Shown here: positions 34,801 to 44,336 of the stretch, piece after piece
How the letters are laid out: each line of letters begins with the position of its first letter
Numbering within the stretch: position 1 is the first letter of the stretch
Source: Woeseiaceae bacterium
GTDB taxonomy: Bacteria; Pseudomonadota; Gammaproteobacteria; Steroidobacterales; Woeseiaceae
Length of the DNA: 64,000 nt
Assembly: GCA_021773035.1 (NCBI GenBank)
Contig: JAJFKU010000069.1
Span: forward strand, 34,091 to 98,090
Direction of reading: 5' to 3'
Notes under the pieces: generated by a model
The model's database searches: none
What the model was told of the DNA's origin: nothing
The model's input: only the letters and a program-made list of their open reading frames with translations
Translations under genes and position numbers: made by a program

Positions 34801-37643
34801 GTCACGCGCAAACCTTTCGCCGGCCGCAGGGCGGGCGCATCGATCGTTCCAACGCGATTAACTTCCGCTTTAACGGCAAGACCTATCAAGGTTATGCCGG
34901 GGACACACTGGCCTCGGCGTTACTCGCGAACGGCGTTCGTGTGGTTAGCCGCAGTTTCAAATTCCATCGTCCTCGCGGCATTTTGTCGGCGGGCGTGGAG
35001 GAACCGAACGCCTTGTTAGGTGTCGATGTTGGCAACGGCATGATACCGGTGGTGAGGGCGACGCTGATGCCGCTCATCGAGGGTCTCAACGCGGAGAGTC
35101 AAAGCGGCTTTCCATCGCTTAACTTCGATCTTGGTCGAATCCTCGATCTGACCCGACCACTATGGCCCGCGGGGTTTTATAACAAATCCTTCAAATGGCC
35201 GAGCTGGCACACGTTTGAGTGGGCCATACGACGCGCGGCGGGCCTTGGCCGGCTGCCAGCGGGGACGGATACGACGCAGTACCGGCACCTGAATACCCAT
35301 TGCGACGTGCTCGTCGTGGGTGCGGGTCCTTCGGGGCTTAAGGCCGCACTGGATGCGGCTCGTCGTGGCGACGATGTGTTGCTGGTCGAGCAGGATGTCG
35401 AGGCGGGCGGCTCGTTGCTGTTTGATTCGATGGGGATTGACAGTGGCCCTTCCGACAAATGGCTGACGGCAACACTCGCCGAACTTGCAGGCATGGACAA
35501 CGTTCGAATCTTGCTTTGCGCCACAGTGGCCGGTTATTTCGATCACAATGTGCTCACGATTCACGATCGTTCAGCGGCCCATCGGGGTTCGAACGCCGTA
35601 GAAACATTCTGGAAAGTGCGTGCAGGAAATGTGGTGCTTGCCACCGGCGCGATAGAACAACCGCTAATGTTCGGCAACAATGATTTACCCGGCGTCATGT
35701 TGGCGGGCGCAATGCATCAGTACGCCTCGCGCTACGGTGTCGATTGCGGTCAGCGGATAGTCGGGATCATTAACAATGACGTTGGCTGGCGGACCATGCT
35801 GGCGATGGCAGACACGGGCAGCCCAGTTTCCGCCATCATTGATGTGCGCGAGGACCCAGAGGACGGTCTATTGCAGGCGGCCAAGACGCGCAACATTGCC
35901 ACGCACACAGGTGCAACACCGTTACTCGCGCGCGGCTCATCGGCGGTCAAGGCGTTTCGCTTTGCATCGAAGAGCGGCGACACGCAGGAAATCCAATGCG
36001 ATGCAATTGCGATGTCTGGAGGCCTCAATCCGACCGCGCATTTGTACTCGCAGGCCGGCGGCCGCTTGCGCTACGACGAGCCTCTGGCGTGTTTCGTACC
36101 GCAGGAGTGTCGCCAACGGGTTCGAGTGATCGGTGCCGCCAACGGCGAATTTGCAGCGGCGAACGCATACAACATTGCCAAGCGCCAGTCAGCGCCGCTC
36201 AAGAGCAACGCGCAGTGGGTTGATTATCTGCACGATGTCACGGTGTCCGACATTGAGCTCGCCGTGCGCGAAAACTACACCTCGGTCGAGCACCTGAAAC
36301 GCTATACGACCACCGGTATGGCGGTGGACCAGGGCAAAACCAGCAATCTTAATGCGATGACGGTGCTAGGACAGCTAACCGAGCGGGCGCTTGCCGAAGT
36401 CGGTACTACGACCTTCAGGCCACAGTTCATGCCCGTGACGATGGGTGCCATCGCTGGCAATCGACGCGGGGATTTCTACGCGCCACCGCGCTTGCTCGCG
36501 GCGCACGACTGGCACCGTGCCAACGGCGCGGTGTTTGATGACTACGGCGGCTGGAAACGCCCGGCGTTCTACGGAAAAGACCGTGCGGCAAGCATCGCCG
36601 CCGAAGCACGCAAGGTGCGTGAGTCGGCGGCGCTGTTCGATGGCTCGCCGCTGGGTAAGATCGAGGTTAAAGGACCGGATGCGGCAGAATTCTTGAATCG
36701 AATGTACGTCAATACGGTGCCAACGCTAAAGCCGGGTAAGGTCCGCTACGGACTGATGCTGACGGAGAACGGCATCGTCATGGACGATGGCGTGTTCGTT
36801 CGACTGGCGGAAGATCATTTCCTCGTCAACACCACGTCGGGCAATGCGGATCGAATTGCCGGGTGGTTTGAGGAATGGCACCAATGCGAATGGCCAGAGC
36901 TTGAGGTTATTTTCAGTCCGGTGACGGCACATTGGTCCGTGGCGACGGTGGCGGGGCCCAACTCGCGCGCAATACTAGCGGCACTGCCAGGCATGATCGA
37001 TCTCACGACAGGCGCCTTTCCGCACATGAGTTTTGCGAGCGGTGAGTTTGCCGACGGCACACCCTATCGGCTTCAACGCGTCAGCTTCTCGGGTGAGCTC
37101 AGCTACGAGCTGAGCGTTCCCGCCAATCGTACCGCGGCGACGTTTCAGCGCATCTGGGATGAAGGCCAGGTGCACGGCATCGGCCTGTTTGGTATCGAAG
37201 CTCTGATGGTTTTGCGCACAGAAAAAGGCTTCTTGCACGTCGGTGTCGACACCGACGGCACCACCAACCCCTTCGATGTGGGTTTTGGTGGCATCGTCGC
37301 CAACAAGAAAGGTGACTATGTTGGCGCCCGCTCATTGCAACGCGCCCACGATCAGTCCGCGGATCGTCGGCAGTTGGTTGGTTTCGAGCTTGTGAACGGA
37401 GGCTCGGTGCTCGCCGGCGCGCACTTTGTGGTGCGGTGCGGCAAAGATAGGCGTTCGGAAGGGTTCGTGACGTCGGCGGTTTTTAGTCCAATATTGGGCA
37501 AGACCATCGGCCTCGGCCTCATAGAGCGGGGGTTTGATCGTAAAGGCGAGGCCGTGCAGATCCACGACAACAACACACAGATTACGGCAACGCTGGTCGG
37601 TCCGTGTTTCTTCGACCCGGACGGGGAGCGTATGCGTGCTTAA
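34797..37643 (+). CDS. soxA: Sarcosine oxidase alpha subunit
   Basis: The 948-residue protein comprises an N-terminal ferredoxin-like module (INFRFNGKTYQGYAGDTLAS, residues about 20-90), an NAD+/FAD-binding oxidoreductase domain starting VLVVGAGPSGLKAAL near residue 170 with VLATGAIEQPL near 283, and a C-terminal GcvT-like aminomethyltransferase half from about 580 (DWHRANGAVFDDYGGWKRPA). The GcvT half passes the formaldehyde-level carbon to tetrahydrofolate. Length is at the low end of the family (about 950-1000). Confidence 0.95.
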   Translation: MSHAQTFRRPQGGRIDRSNAINFRFNGKTYQGYAGDTLASALLANGVRVVSRSFKFHRPRGILSAGVEEPNALLGVDVGNGMIPVVRATLMPLIEGLNAESQSGFPSLNFDLGRILDLTRPLWPAGFYNKSFKWPSWHTFEWAIRRAAGLGRLPAGTDTTQYRHLNTHCDVLVVGAGPSGLKAALDAARRGDDVLLVEQDVEAGGSLLFDSMGIDSGPSDKWLTATLAELAGMDNVRILLCATVAGYFDHNVLTIHDRSAAHRGSNAVETFWKVRAGNVVLATGAIEQPLMFGNNDLPGVMLAGAMHQYASRYGVDCGQRIVGIINNDVGWRTMLAMADTGSPVSAIIDVREDPEDGLLQAAKTRNIATHTGATPLLARGSSAVKAFRFASKSGDTQEIQCDAIAMSGGLNPTAHLYSQAGGRLRYDEPLACFVPQECRQRVRVIGAANGEFAAANAYNIAKRQSAPLKSNAQWVDYLHDVTVSDIELAVRENYTSVEHLKRYTTTGMAVDQGKTSNLNAMTVLGQLTERALAEVGTTTFRPQFMPVTMGAIAGNRRGDFYAPPRLLAAHDWHRANGAVFDDYGGWKRPAFYGKDRAASIAAEARKVRESAALFDGSPLGKIEVKGPDAAEFLNRMYVNTVPTLKPGKVRYGLMLTENGIVMDDGVFVRLAEDHFLVNTTSGNADRIAGWFEEWHQCEWPELEVIFSPVTAHWSVATVAGPNSRAILAALPGMIDLTTGAFPHMSFASGEFADGTPYRLQRVSFSGELSYELSVPANRTAATFQRIWDEGQVHGIGLFGIEALMVLRTEKGFLHVGVDTDGTTNPFDVGFGGIVANKKGDYVGARSLQRAHDQSADRRQLVGFELVNGGSVLAGAHFVVRCGKDRRSEGFVTSAVFSPILGKTIGLGLIERGFDRKGEAVQIHDNNTQITATLVGPCFFDPDGERMRA

Positions 37644-38214
37644 TCTCGGCAGTTCGGAAACGATGATTGAGCGTGTTGAAAACATAGCCATCGTTTCACT
37701 CAAGGTAGGGAATACGGCGGTGGATGAAGCCATCGAGCGTCTGTCGTTGGCGTCGCCCTTGCATGCCGAAGGTTCGGAGCCGCAAAGCCTCTGGATCAGC
37801 CCGAATCAATGGCAGTTGGTCAGTCGTTCGCAAAGCTCGCGTTCGCTGATCGACGTCTGCAATAAGCAATTGTCTGGACTGTTGTTCAATGCCGTCGATC
37901 AATCGACCGGGCTTGCCGCATTCCGCATTGCCGGCGACGGCTCGCGAGAGTTGCTCGCATCTGGCTGCGGCATTGATGTCAGAGCGAGCCAACTCAAGCT
38001 TGGCGACTGTTGTCGAACGCGACTTGCCCATATCCTGGCCATCGTCGTCGCAAACGGAGACGATCAATTTGAGCTCCTCGTTGACCAAAGCTACGCGAAT
38101 TATTTCATGGATTGGCTCTTGAATGCTGCGCGTCATGTTCATGTAGCGGCCGCCGGCAAGGGGTGGCCAATGGAGTTGAAACGCAACACCGATCTGACTG
38201 AATCACAGCCGTGA
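37636..38214 (+). CDS. soxG: Sarcosine oxidase gamma subunit
   Basis: The last subunit of the heterotetramer, about 192 residues. GTG 37636 overlaps the soxA end by eight bases and is preferred; an ATG at 37663 is a possible alternative, and the open frame upstream to 37534 lies inside soxA. Family features include LWISPNQWQLVS and a C-terminal SYANYFMDWLLNAARHV helix typical of SoxG. No serine hydroxymethyltransferase, folD or purU gene follows, as it does in many sox operons. Confidence 0.88.
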   Translation: MLNLGSSETMIERVENIAIVSLKVGNTAVDEAIERLSLASPLHAEGSEPQSLWISPNQWQLVSRSQSSRSLIDVCNKQLSGLLFNAVDQSTGLAAFRIAGDGSRELLASGCGIDVRASQLKLGDCCRTRLAHILAIVVANGDDQFELLVDQSYANYFMDWLLNAARHVHVAAAGKGWPMELKRNTDLTESQP

Positions 38215-38831
38215 TATATAACTATCAAACACGGTAGTGCGCCGCAAAGAGATTGCTACTCGTGTGCATGCGCCAAAAATTCCGGACTGACTGCTCGGTA
38301 AGTGCGGCGGACCAGCCGGTTATCAAGGGTGTTGTGTGCGAGGACGGTGCGCAGCTCGGTCGACACTGGCTTTCGCACTTAGCTACATCAACACAAGATT
38401 GCAGTCAGTACAGCGTGAAGTCAGCAAGGAACTGAGGTTTGCGCCGCTCATTACGTCTTAACGCTAAACAACGCTGACAACTTGCACTTCGGGAAAATTT
38501 GACGCGCTTTTCATTAATGGCGTATCACGACCATGCGATTCTCGGAGGCGCGACTTATCGGCGCTGGCAGGGTTTGGTTCGACCGGAATTTGTTGCTCGA
38601 TTGTTCGCACATACTACTCAACGTATCAAGGCACGGTATTAGTCTACGAAAACTACGTCGACTGGAAACACTGGGTTGATCATGTAGGAAGACGGTCCTG
38701 CCGAGGTGAAAAGCCGACACTATGAAACTAGAAGATAGAGTATTTATTATCACAGTATATGCGTCTGGTTTGGGCCTGGCGACCTCAGAGCACATGATTG
38801 CAACGAAAGAGCGGTCCAGAGATACTCAATT
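38215..38831. other. Noncoding stretch between soxG and the Dld gene
   Basis: About 615 bases with only short open frames lacking family features. No terminator with a T-run or repeat was found. The base composition changes to more A+T-rich around here, so it may be a join between unrelated blocks. Confidence 0.4.
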
Positions 38832-40532
38832 GTGAGCCAGAGCGAATTCTCGCAGTCTTTAAGGTCGATAGTCGGTCGCCGCAACGTCATTGTCGATGAA
38901 CGTAAGACAAAGTCTTATCGAACAGGATTTCGGTCAGGGACAGGGACCGCACTGGCCGTCGTGCTTCCTTCCACCCTACTGAGTTTATGGCAAGTATTGC
39001 AGGTGTGTGTCGCGAACAACAAAATAATCATAATGCAGGCGGCAAATACTGGTTTGACCAAGGGTTCAACCCCAAGTGGCGATAGATATGAACGAGATAT
39101 CGTTATTGTGAATACAATGACGATGAGCAAAATCATCGTCTTGCAAAAGGGCGAGCAGGTCATCAGTTTTCCCGGCGCGACCTTGCATTCATTGGAAAAA
39201 CGTCTGGAGCCGTTGAATCGTTCACCACACTCAGAAACTGGTTCTACTTGTATTGGAGCCTCGATTGTCGGTGGCATTGCAAACAATTCTGGAGGAGCGC
39301 TGCTGAAGCGTGGCCCCGCGTATACAGAGTTGGCGTTGTTTGCGCAGTTGAACGTTCATGGGCAACTGGAATTGGTCGACCACCTGGGAATAGACGGGCT
39401 GGGGGAGTCTGCAGACGAGATTCTGATCAACTTAGAGAAAGAGAGGTTCGCCGATGGAAACATTCGGTTCACCAACAAGGTTGCCTCGGATCACAATTAT
39501 ACTTCAATCGTTCGCGCCGTCGACGCAGATAGTCCATCACGCTACAACGGCAATAGAGCCAGCCTATACGAGGCTAGCGGGTGTGCCGGGAAATTGGCGG
39601 TGTTCGCGGTTCGACTGGATACGTTTCCAAAGCCAAGAAAAGAGACGGTATTTTATGTCGGCACAAATGATCCGAAGCAATTTACGAGTCTGCGGCGAGA
39701 CATGCTATCAAAATTTACGAACCTGCCAGACGCCGCCGAGTATCTTCATCGAGACTGTTTTGATGTCGCGGAATACTATGGAAAAGACACGTTTATGCTT
39801 ATTCAACACTTAGGCACAGCGTTCATGCCTAGACTGTTTGCAATTAAGCGTGCGATTGATACAACTCTCAACAGAATGTCGTGGTTGCCGTGCAATTTTC
39901 TTGACCATGTATTGCAATTCATCGCTCGATTGTGTCCTCAACATCTGCCGCAACGGCTACTGGAATTCCGCAGTCTTTACGAACACCACCTAATACTGAA
40001 AACGGGAGACGCGGGCATTGCGGAAGCGCTGGAGTATTTAGAAGAGACGTTTTCAAGAGCGGGGCACGAGGAGAATAGCGGGTTTTTTGTTTGTACAGAC
40101 GATGAAGCGAACAAAGTATATCTTCATCGCTTTGCTGCAGCAGGCGCTGCGATTCGCTATCAAATTATTCATCAGAGAGAAGTGGGCGACGTTTTAGCTT
40201 TGGATGTTGCATTGAAACGCAATGACAAGGAGTGGCTAGAGAGGTTGCCGCCATCGATTCAAAACAACATAGTCAAATCGTTTTACTATGGCCATTTTTT
40301 TTGTCATGTTTTTCATCAGGACTACATACTAAAAAAGGGGGCGGATACCGCCGCTGTTAAGGATGCAATGCTGAAAATTCTTGACAACCGGGGGGCCAAA
40401 TATCCAGCTGAGCACAATGTTGGCCATGATTATCATGCGGAAGAAGATCTGGCGAGGTTTTACAGACGTTTAGATCCCACGAACTCATTCAATCCAGGCG
40501 TTGGCAAAACAAGCAGGAAGTACATGTGGTAG
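38832..40532 (+). CDS. dld: Quinone-dependent D-lactate dehydrogenase
   Basis: Membrane-associated FAD enzyme that oxidises D-lactate to pyruvate with electrons to quinone. It matches Dld over its whole length: IIMQAANTGLTKGSTPSGDR in the FAD-binding part, SFPGATLHSLEKRLEPL, GASIVGGIANNSGGALLKRG, the helical membrane-binding region (about residues 330-410) and the C-terminal EHNVGHDYHAEEDLARFYRR motif. 566 residues against about 570 for E. coli. GTG start at 38832, no strong Shine-Dalgarno. It is followed 55 bases later by a deacetylase-like gene. Confidence 0.92.
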   Translation: MSQSEFSQSLRSIVGRRNVIVDERKTKSYRTGFRSGTGTALAVVLPSTLLSLWQVLQVCVANNKIIIMQAANTGLTKGSTPSGDRYERDIVIVNTMTMSKIIVLQKGEQVISFPGATLHSLEKRLEPLNRSPHSETGSTCIGASIVGGIANNSGGALLKRGPAYTELALFAQLNVHGQLELVDHLGIDGLGESADEILINLEKERFADGNIRFTNKVASDHNYTSIVRAVDADSPSRYNGNRASLYEASGCAGKLAVFAVRLDTFPKPRKETVFYVGTNDPKQFTSLRRDMLSKFTNLPDAAEYLHRDCFDVAEYYGKDTFMLIQHLGTAFMPRLFAIKRAIDTTLNRMSWLPCNFLDHVLQFIARLCPQHLPQRLLEFRSLYEHHLILKTGDAGIAEALEYLEETFSRAGHEENSGFFVCTDDEANKVYLHRFAAAGAAIRYQIIHQREVGDVLALDVALKRNDKEWLERLPPSIQNNIVKSFYYGHFFCHVFHQDYILKKGADTAAVKDAMLKILDNRGAKYPAEHNVGHDYHAEEDLARFYRRLDPTNSFNPGVGKTSRKYMW

Positions 40533-40587
40533 TGGATGTTGCAGAATATCAAGTGAAATGCGCCATCAATGCAGGAGGGCTCGAAAG

Positions 40588-41520
40588 ATGTCGAACATAC
40601 ATGTCGTCGTAAGTGTTGATTGGGAGGGTCGCAGTCTATTGGATGAAAATGTACATGCAATGAAGGCGTTTAGGGCCGCTCACCCCGACGTACCAATGCA
40701 GCAGTTCCTTAACGCGGCTTACTACACGAAGGAAGATGCAGACATTCCGTCGACCACAAACAAGATACTAAGTACGTTGTTGCCGGAAGACGAGCACGCC
40801 CTACACCTGCATGCGTGGAATTCTCTGTTTGAACTAGCCGGGGTAGTAGCAAGAAAGCAACCCTCGATGTTAGAAATGTCGGAGCAACGCCAGTCAAAGA
40901 TAAAGTTGAAAAACCGCGAGGATTGGGAATTCTATAAGAACGATTGGGGATACGATGTTCCGATAAATAAATATAGCGCTATCGAGTTGTTCAAAGTGAT
41001 ACAAACGAGCAACAAAATATTAATGTCCCATGGGTTTCGCCAACCTCGTAGCTTTAGAGCGGGCGGTGGCATGGGAGGGGGAAATTTGTTGGAGGCGCTG
41101 ACGCAGAGCCAGTTCACTGTTGATGCGTCAGCCTCGAATATTCGCTTCTTCAGGCAGCGCTTTGGGAATATCCCGTTAATAGAGTGGATGGGCGAATTGT
41201 GGGCTCACATTCATGACTGTAGCCAACCGTATAAGGAGAGTACCGCTAATGGTGATATCTGGCAGGTGCCAAGTAATGGTTGTGTAGCTGACTACACAAC
41301 CGAGGATGATATTATCGATGTCTTCAAAAAAAATGTAGTTGTTTGGGAGCACTCAAAAGGCGAGGATGTTTTTGTATCAATTGGGTTTCATCAAGAAACG
41401 GCTGCCAGATTTTTAGATAGGATAAACAAAGCAATTGTCGAGATAAGAAAGATATCATCGAGACAAGGGCTCCCAGTTGTCTTTACGGCGAGTCCAATAA
41501 AGCACCTCAGTGCGCCCTAG
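40588..41520 (+). CDS. Polysaccharide-deacetylase-like protein, possibly C-terminally clipped
   Basis: The 310-residue product begins at ATG 40588 with GGAGGG eight bases upstream; the frame is open upstream but without a good start. NodB-type features: HVVVSVDWEGR at the start, an ALHLHAWNSLFEL metal-like motif, FRQPRSFRAGGGMGG and a late VSIGFHQETAARF histidine. Proteins with this spacing are deacetylase homologues of unknown substrate. The stop codon (41518-41520) lies inside the left terminal inverted repeat of a MITE-like element, so the original C-terminus may have been replaced by insertion. It shares its direction with Dld and may be co-transcribed. Confidence 0.6.
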   Translation: MSNIHVVVSVDWEGRSLLDENVHAMKAFRAAHPDVPMQQFLNAAYYTKEDADIPSTTNKILSTLLPEDEHALHLHAWNSLFELAGVVARKQPSMLEMSEQRQSKIKLKNREDWEFYKNDWGYDVPINKYSAIELFKVIQTSNKILMSHGFRQPRSFRAGGGMGGGNLLEALTQSQFTVDASASNIRFFRQRFGNIPLIEWMGELWAHIHDCSQPYKESTANGDIWQVPSNGCVADYTTEDDIIDVFKKNVVVWEHSKGEDVFVSIGFHQETAARFLDRINKAIVEIRKISSRQGLPVVFTASPIKHLSAP

Positions 41521-41794
41521 AATCAGGGCGGCGATCACGCAACGCACCGTGCTCAATGACATAGAGACTAAGAACCTGTCGATTCGTGTTTTGGGATGGG
41601 TTATGTGGAGCATGTCGAGGAGCTGTGTAGCATCTGCGTTTCCACAGCGACGGTATCAACGCCTTTACCTATTTGTATAGGCTATTCGCTGAAACACCAA
41701 GTCGCGCGAAATACTTGGCTACCGATTATCCGCGATCGGCGATGACAGACCGGGTGTTCAGCAGCTCCCGCTACTGTACGGCCCTGATTCTAGG
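41515..41794. mobile_element. 280-bp MITE-like element with 15-bp perfect terminal inverted repeats
   Basis: CCCTAGAATCAGGGC at 41515-41529 is the exact reverse complement of GCCCTGATTCTAGGG at 41780-41794. There is no transposase gene between them, so a miniature, non-autonomous element or an IS remnant fits best. Flanks AGTGCG before and AGTGGCG after are similar but not identical, so a target duplication is not proven. The left end supplies the stop codon of the preceding gene. Confidence 0.6.
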
Positions 41795-42007
41795 GAGTGG
41801 CGAGGTGCCCAACTCTTGATCCTCCGGCGCAGATCTCGCACTGTTCATCGGGTGCTCTCTTGTGTTCGAGTAGTAGCCCAGAATTGTCGTCAGAATCATG
41901 ATCAGGCCAACCATATTGACGCAGTGGCGCCGAACCAGGAAAAATTATTGAGGAAGCCAATGCGATTTGTACGGTGTCGTTGAGGATGCTCTTGTTGATC
42001 GCGTCTT

Positions 42008-42037
42008 AACCATACGTAATCTCAATTACGTATGGTT
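42008..42037. repeat. 13-bp perfect inverted repeat upstream of the TonB receptor gene
   Basis: AACCATACGTAAT (42008-42020) and ATTACGTATGGTT (42025-42037) are exact complements separated by CTCA. There is no T-run, so it is more likely an operator than a terminator. It lies about 100 bases before the receptor ATG and therefore is a good candidate for the control site of the cluster. Confidence 0.6.
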
Positions 42038-42136
42038 GAGCCTGTTTATTTCTCACAATTGTTGGACTTGCATGCGCGCCGCAATAGAGAAAATAGAGAA
42101 GCGTCCGATTTAACTCACTCTGAGGGGGGGGGCATC

Positions 42137-44242
42137 ATGTCCACTAACATATTTATGAAGTTCGGATTACTAACGGCCTTATCATGTCTTTCAATTGATA
42201 TGAGTAGCCTAGCACTGGCTGACGAAGAGGCCGTATTGCTGGATGAAATTGTTGTAACAGCGCAAAAGCGCGGTGAACAGAGTCTTCAGGATGTTCCAAT
42301 TTCAATTTCTGTACTTGGGGGCAACCACCTTGATGCCGGCCGATTTCAGGGTGTAGTTGAAGCATTGGGCGAGGTAGCCGGAGTTAGTCAATTCACGCCA
42401 GGCTTCGGTGGCGGATCCAACGTCAACATCCGGGGCGTAGCAGCATCGAGCGCAGTTCTTTCTGGAGGTAGCACGGTCGGATATTATTTGGATGATGCGC
42501 CGTTCGGTTTCGTGACACACGCAATATCGCCCGACGCAAGTGCTTACGACATTGAGCGTGTTGAGGTATTGCGCGGCCCGCAAGGAACCCTGTACGGCGC
42601 AAGTGCGCTCAATGGTGTGGTGCGGGTTCTGACCAATGGAGCGAACCTCGATGAATACGAGTTTAAGGCGCGTACATCAATATCAAATACAGAAAATGGC
42701 GGTGAAAATTTCAGGGGTGATCTTGCGTTCAATGTACCTTTAGTAGACGGCAAGCTAGCCCTACGTGGCGTCGTTGGTTACAATGACTTAAGCGGATGGA
42801 TAGACAAGTCCAATGCGAAGGACTTCAATGATGCAGAACTGCAAAATTACCGATTGAAGATCAACGCCAGACCCAGCGATAGTCTTTTCGTCGAGCTCAG
42901 TTTGTGGAATTCACATTCCAAATTCGGTGGGCCTTCAGTTGAGGCGGACAGTGGAATAAACACCTCCGTCGGAGTAGAACCGATTGAAACTGAATATGAC
43001 GTGTACGGCCTCAAGATTGCTTATGACTTTTCGAGTTTCACGGTGTCCAGTTCAACGAGTTACCTCGAGTACAATAATAGCAGCACTCTGGACTTACTCG
43101 GCAATGGCGCCCTTGACTTAGACACGATATTTTCTGCCGAAACATTCTCACAAGAGATCCATCTGTTTTCAACGAACTCTGGTTCTTGGCAGTGGTCGGT
43201 GGGTGGGTTATACCGCGATGCGGAGGATGATCTTGTACAAGCGCTGCCAATCTTTGCTGTTCCGGTTGATTTCGCCAATGAATCGAAATCCTACGCAGTA
43301 TTCGGTGAGCTGAACTGGAGTTTTCTAGATGGAAAAATCGATCTAACTGGTGGGTTGCGCTACTTCGAAGACGAGGTATCACAACGGGAAAATCAACGGT
43401 TTTTTGATGACGGCCAACCTTTATTTAACGCAACAAGCAAGTTTGACAGCCTAACGCCACGAGCGGTGCTCACATGGCACGCGAGCGATGGCACGACAGC
43501 GTACGCCTCGTACTCTCAAGGCTTCCGAAGCGGTTTTTCCCAGAACGTTCTTGTAGATTCAGTAGCCCCTGGCTTCCCACCGGTGATGGAAGATACACTT
43601 ATAAATTATGAACTCGGCGCAAAGGGAAGCCTGTCGAACGACCGAATAAACTACAACGTCGCGCTTTACTATATCGACTGGCAAGATGTGCAGCAGATCA
43701 TAGCTGTAGCATTTCAGGGTGTAACAGTAGCAGCTCCAGTTAACGGAGAGGCCGCAAGTGGGTTTGGACTCGATGTTGGAGTAAACTTTCTGCCTACTGA
43801 TAACCTGCAATTGGGTTTAACCTTCTCGCGAAATGACCTAACTATGGATTCTGAAGTACGGTCAGACGGGTTGGTGTTATTCGAAAAAGGAGAGCGCCTA
43901 AACAACTCCGCAGAGTTCACCGCCGGCATAAATGGTTCGTATACTTTTGCCGTTGGTAATAGCGGTTTTGAAGGGCGAATATCTGGATCCGCTTCCTATG
44001 TTAGTGAATTGAAATCGTCAACTGTGTCAGCGGGAGCGTTTTTCTCAGAAGAAACCGATGACCTTACGACGGCACGATTAAGCTTCTCTGTTGTCTCGCC
44101 TCAGAAGAAATGGAGCACCATGGTTTTCGTGGATAACGCATTCGACGAAAGTGGAGCGACCTCTGTGGAGCCTACCGTCCCAGATCGGCTGACACGCCTG
44201 CGCCCACGAACAGTTGGTATACAAGTGGCGTACCAGTACTGA
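42137..44242 (+). CDS. TonB-dependent receptor
   Basis: Outer-membrane active-transport receptor of about 701 residues. The signal peptide ends near SSLALA. A TonB box DEIVVTAQKRGEQ leads into the plug domain (LQDVPISISVLGG, NVNIRGVAASSAVL, RVEVLRGPQGTLYGASALNG), and the beta barrel ends in an aromatic (VGIQVAYQY). ATG 42137 is chosen for the signal peptide; a G9 tract (42124-42132) acts as or overlaps its Shine-Dalgarno sequence. It opens the long rightward catabolic cluster. This receptor class imports siderophores but also sugars, peptides and aromatic oligomers; the neighbours favour an organic nutrient. Confidence 0.93.
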   Translation: MSTNIFMKFGLLTALSCLSIDMSSLALADEEAVLLDEIVVTAQKRGEQSLQDVPISISVLGGNHLDAGRFQGVVEALGEVAGVSQFTPGFGGGSNVNIRGVAASSAVLSGGSTVGYYLDDAPFGFVTHAISPDASAYDIERVEVLRGPQGTLYGASALNGVVRVLTNGANLDEYEFKARTSISNTENGGENFRGDLAFNVPLVDGKLALRGVVGYNDLSGWIDKSNAKDFNDAELQNYRLKINARPSDSLFVELSLWNSHSKFGGPSVEADSGINTSVGVEPIETEYDVYGLKIAYDFSSFTVSSSTSYLEYNNSSTLDLLGNGALDLDTIFSAETFSQEIHLFSTNSGSWQWSVGGLYRDAEDDLVQALPIFAVPVDFANESKSYAVFGELNWSFLDGKIDLTGGLRYFEDEVSQRENQRFFDDGQPLFNATSKFDSLTPRAVLTWHASDGTTAYASYSQGFRSGFSQNVLVDSVAPGFPPVMEDTLINYELGAKGSLSNDRINYNVALYYIDWQDVQQIIAVAFQGVTVAAPVNGEAASGFGLDVGVNFLPTDNLQLGLTFSRNDLTMDSEVRSDGLVLFEKGERLNNSAEFTAGINGSYTFAVGNSGFEGRISGSASYVSELKSSTVSAGAFFSEETDDLTTARLSFSVVSPQKKWSTMVFVDNAFDESGATSVEPTVPDRLTRLRPRTVGIQVAYQY

Positions 44243-44336
44243 TGTTTCGCACGCGCCATTTCGCACTGCAAGAATCCCGTGGTGGTCATATCAAACGTGT
44301 TACTACGCGGAAGAAGTGAATACGGAAAGATAGAAT

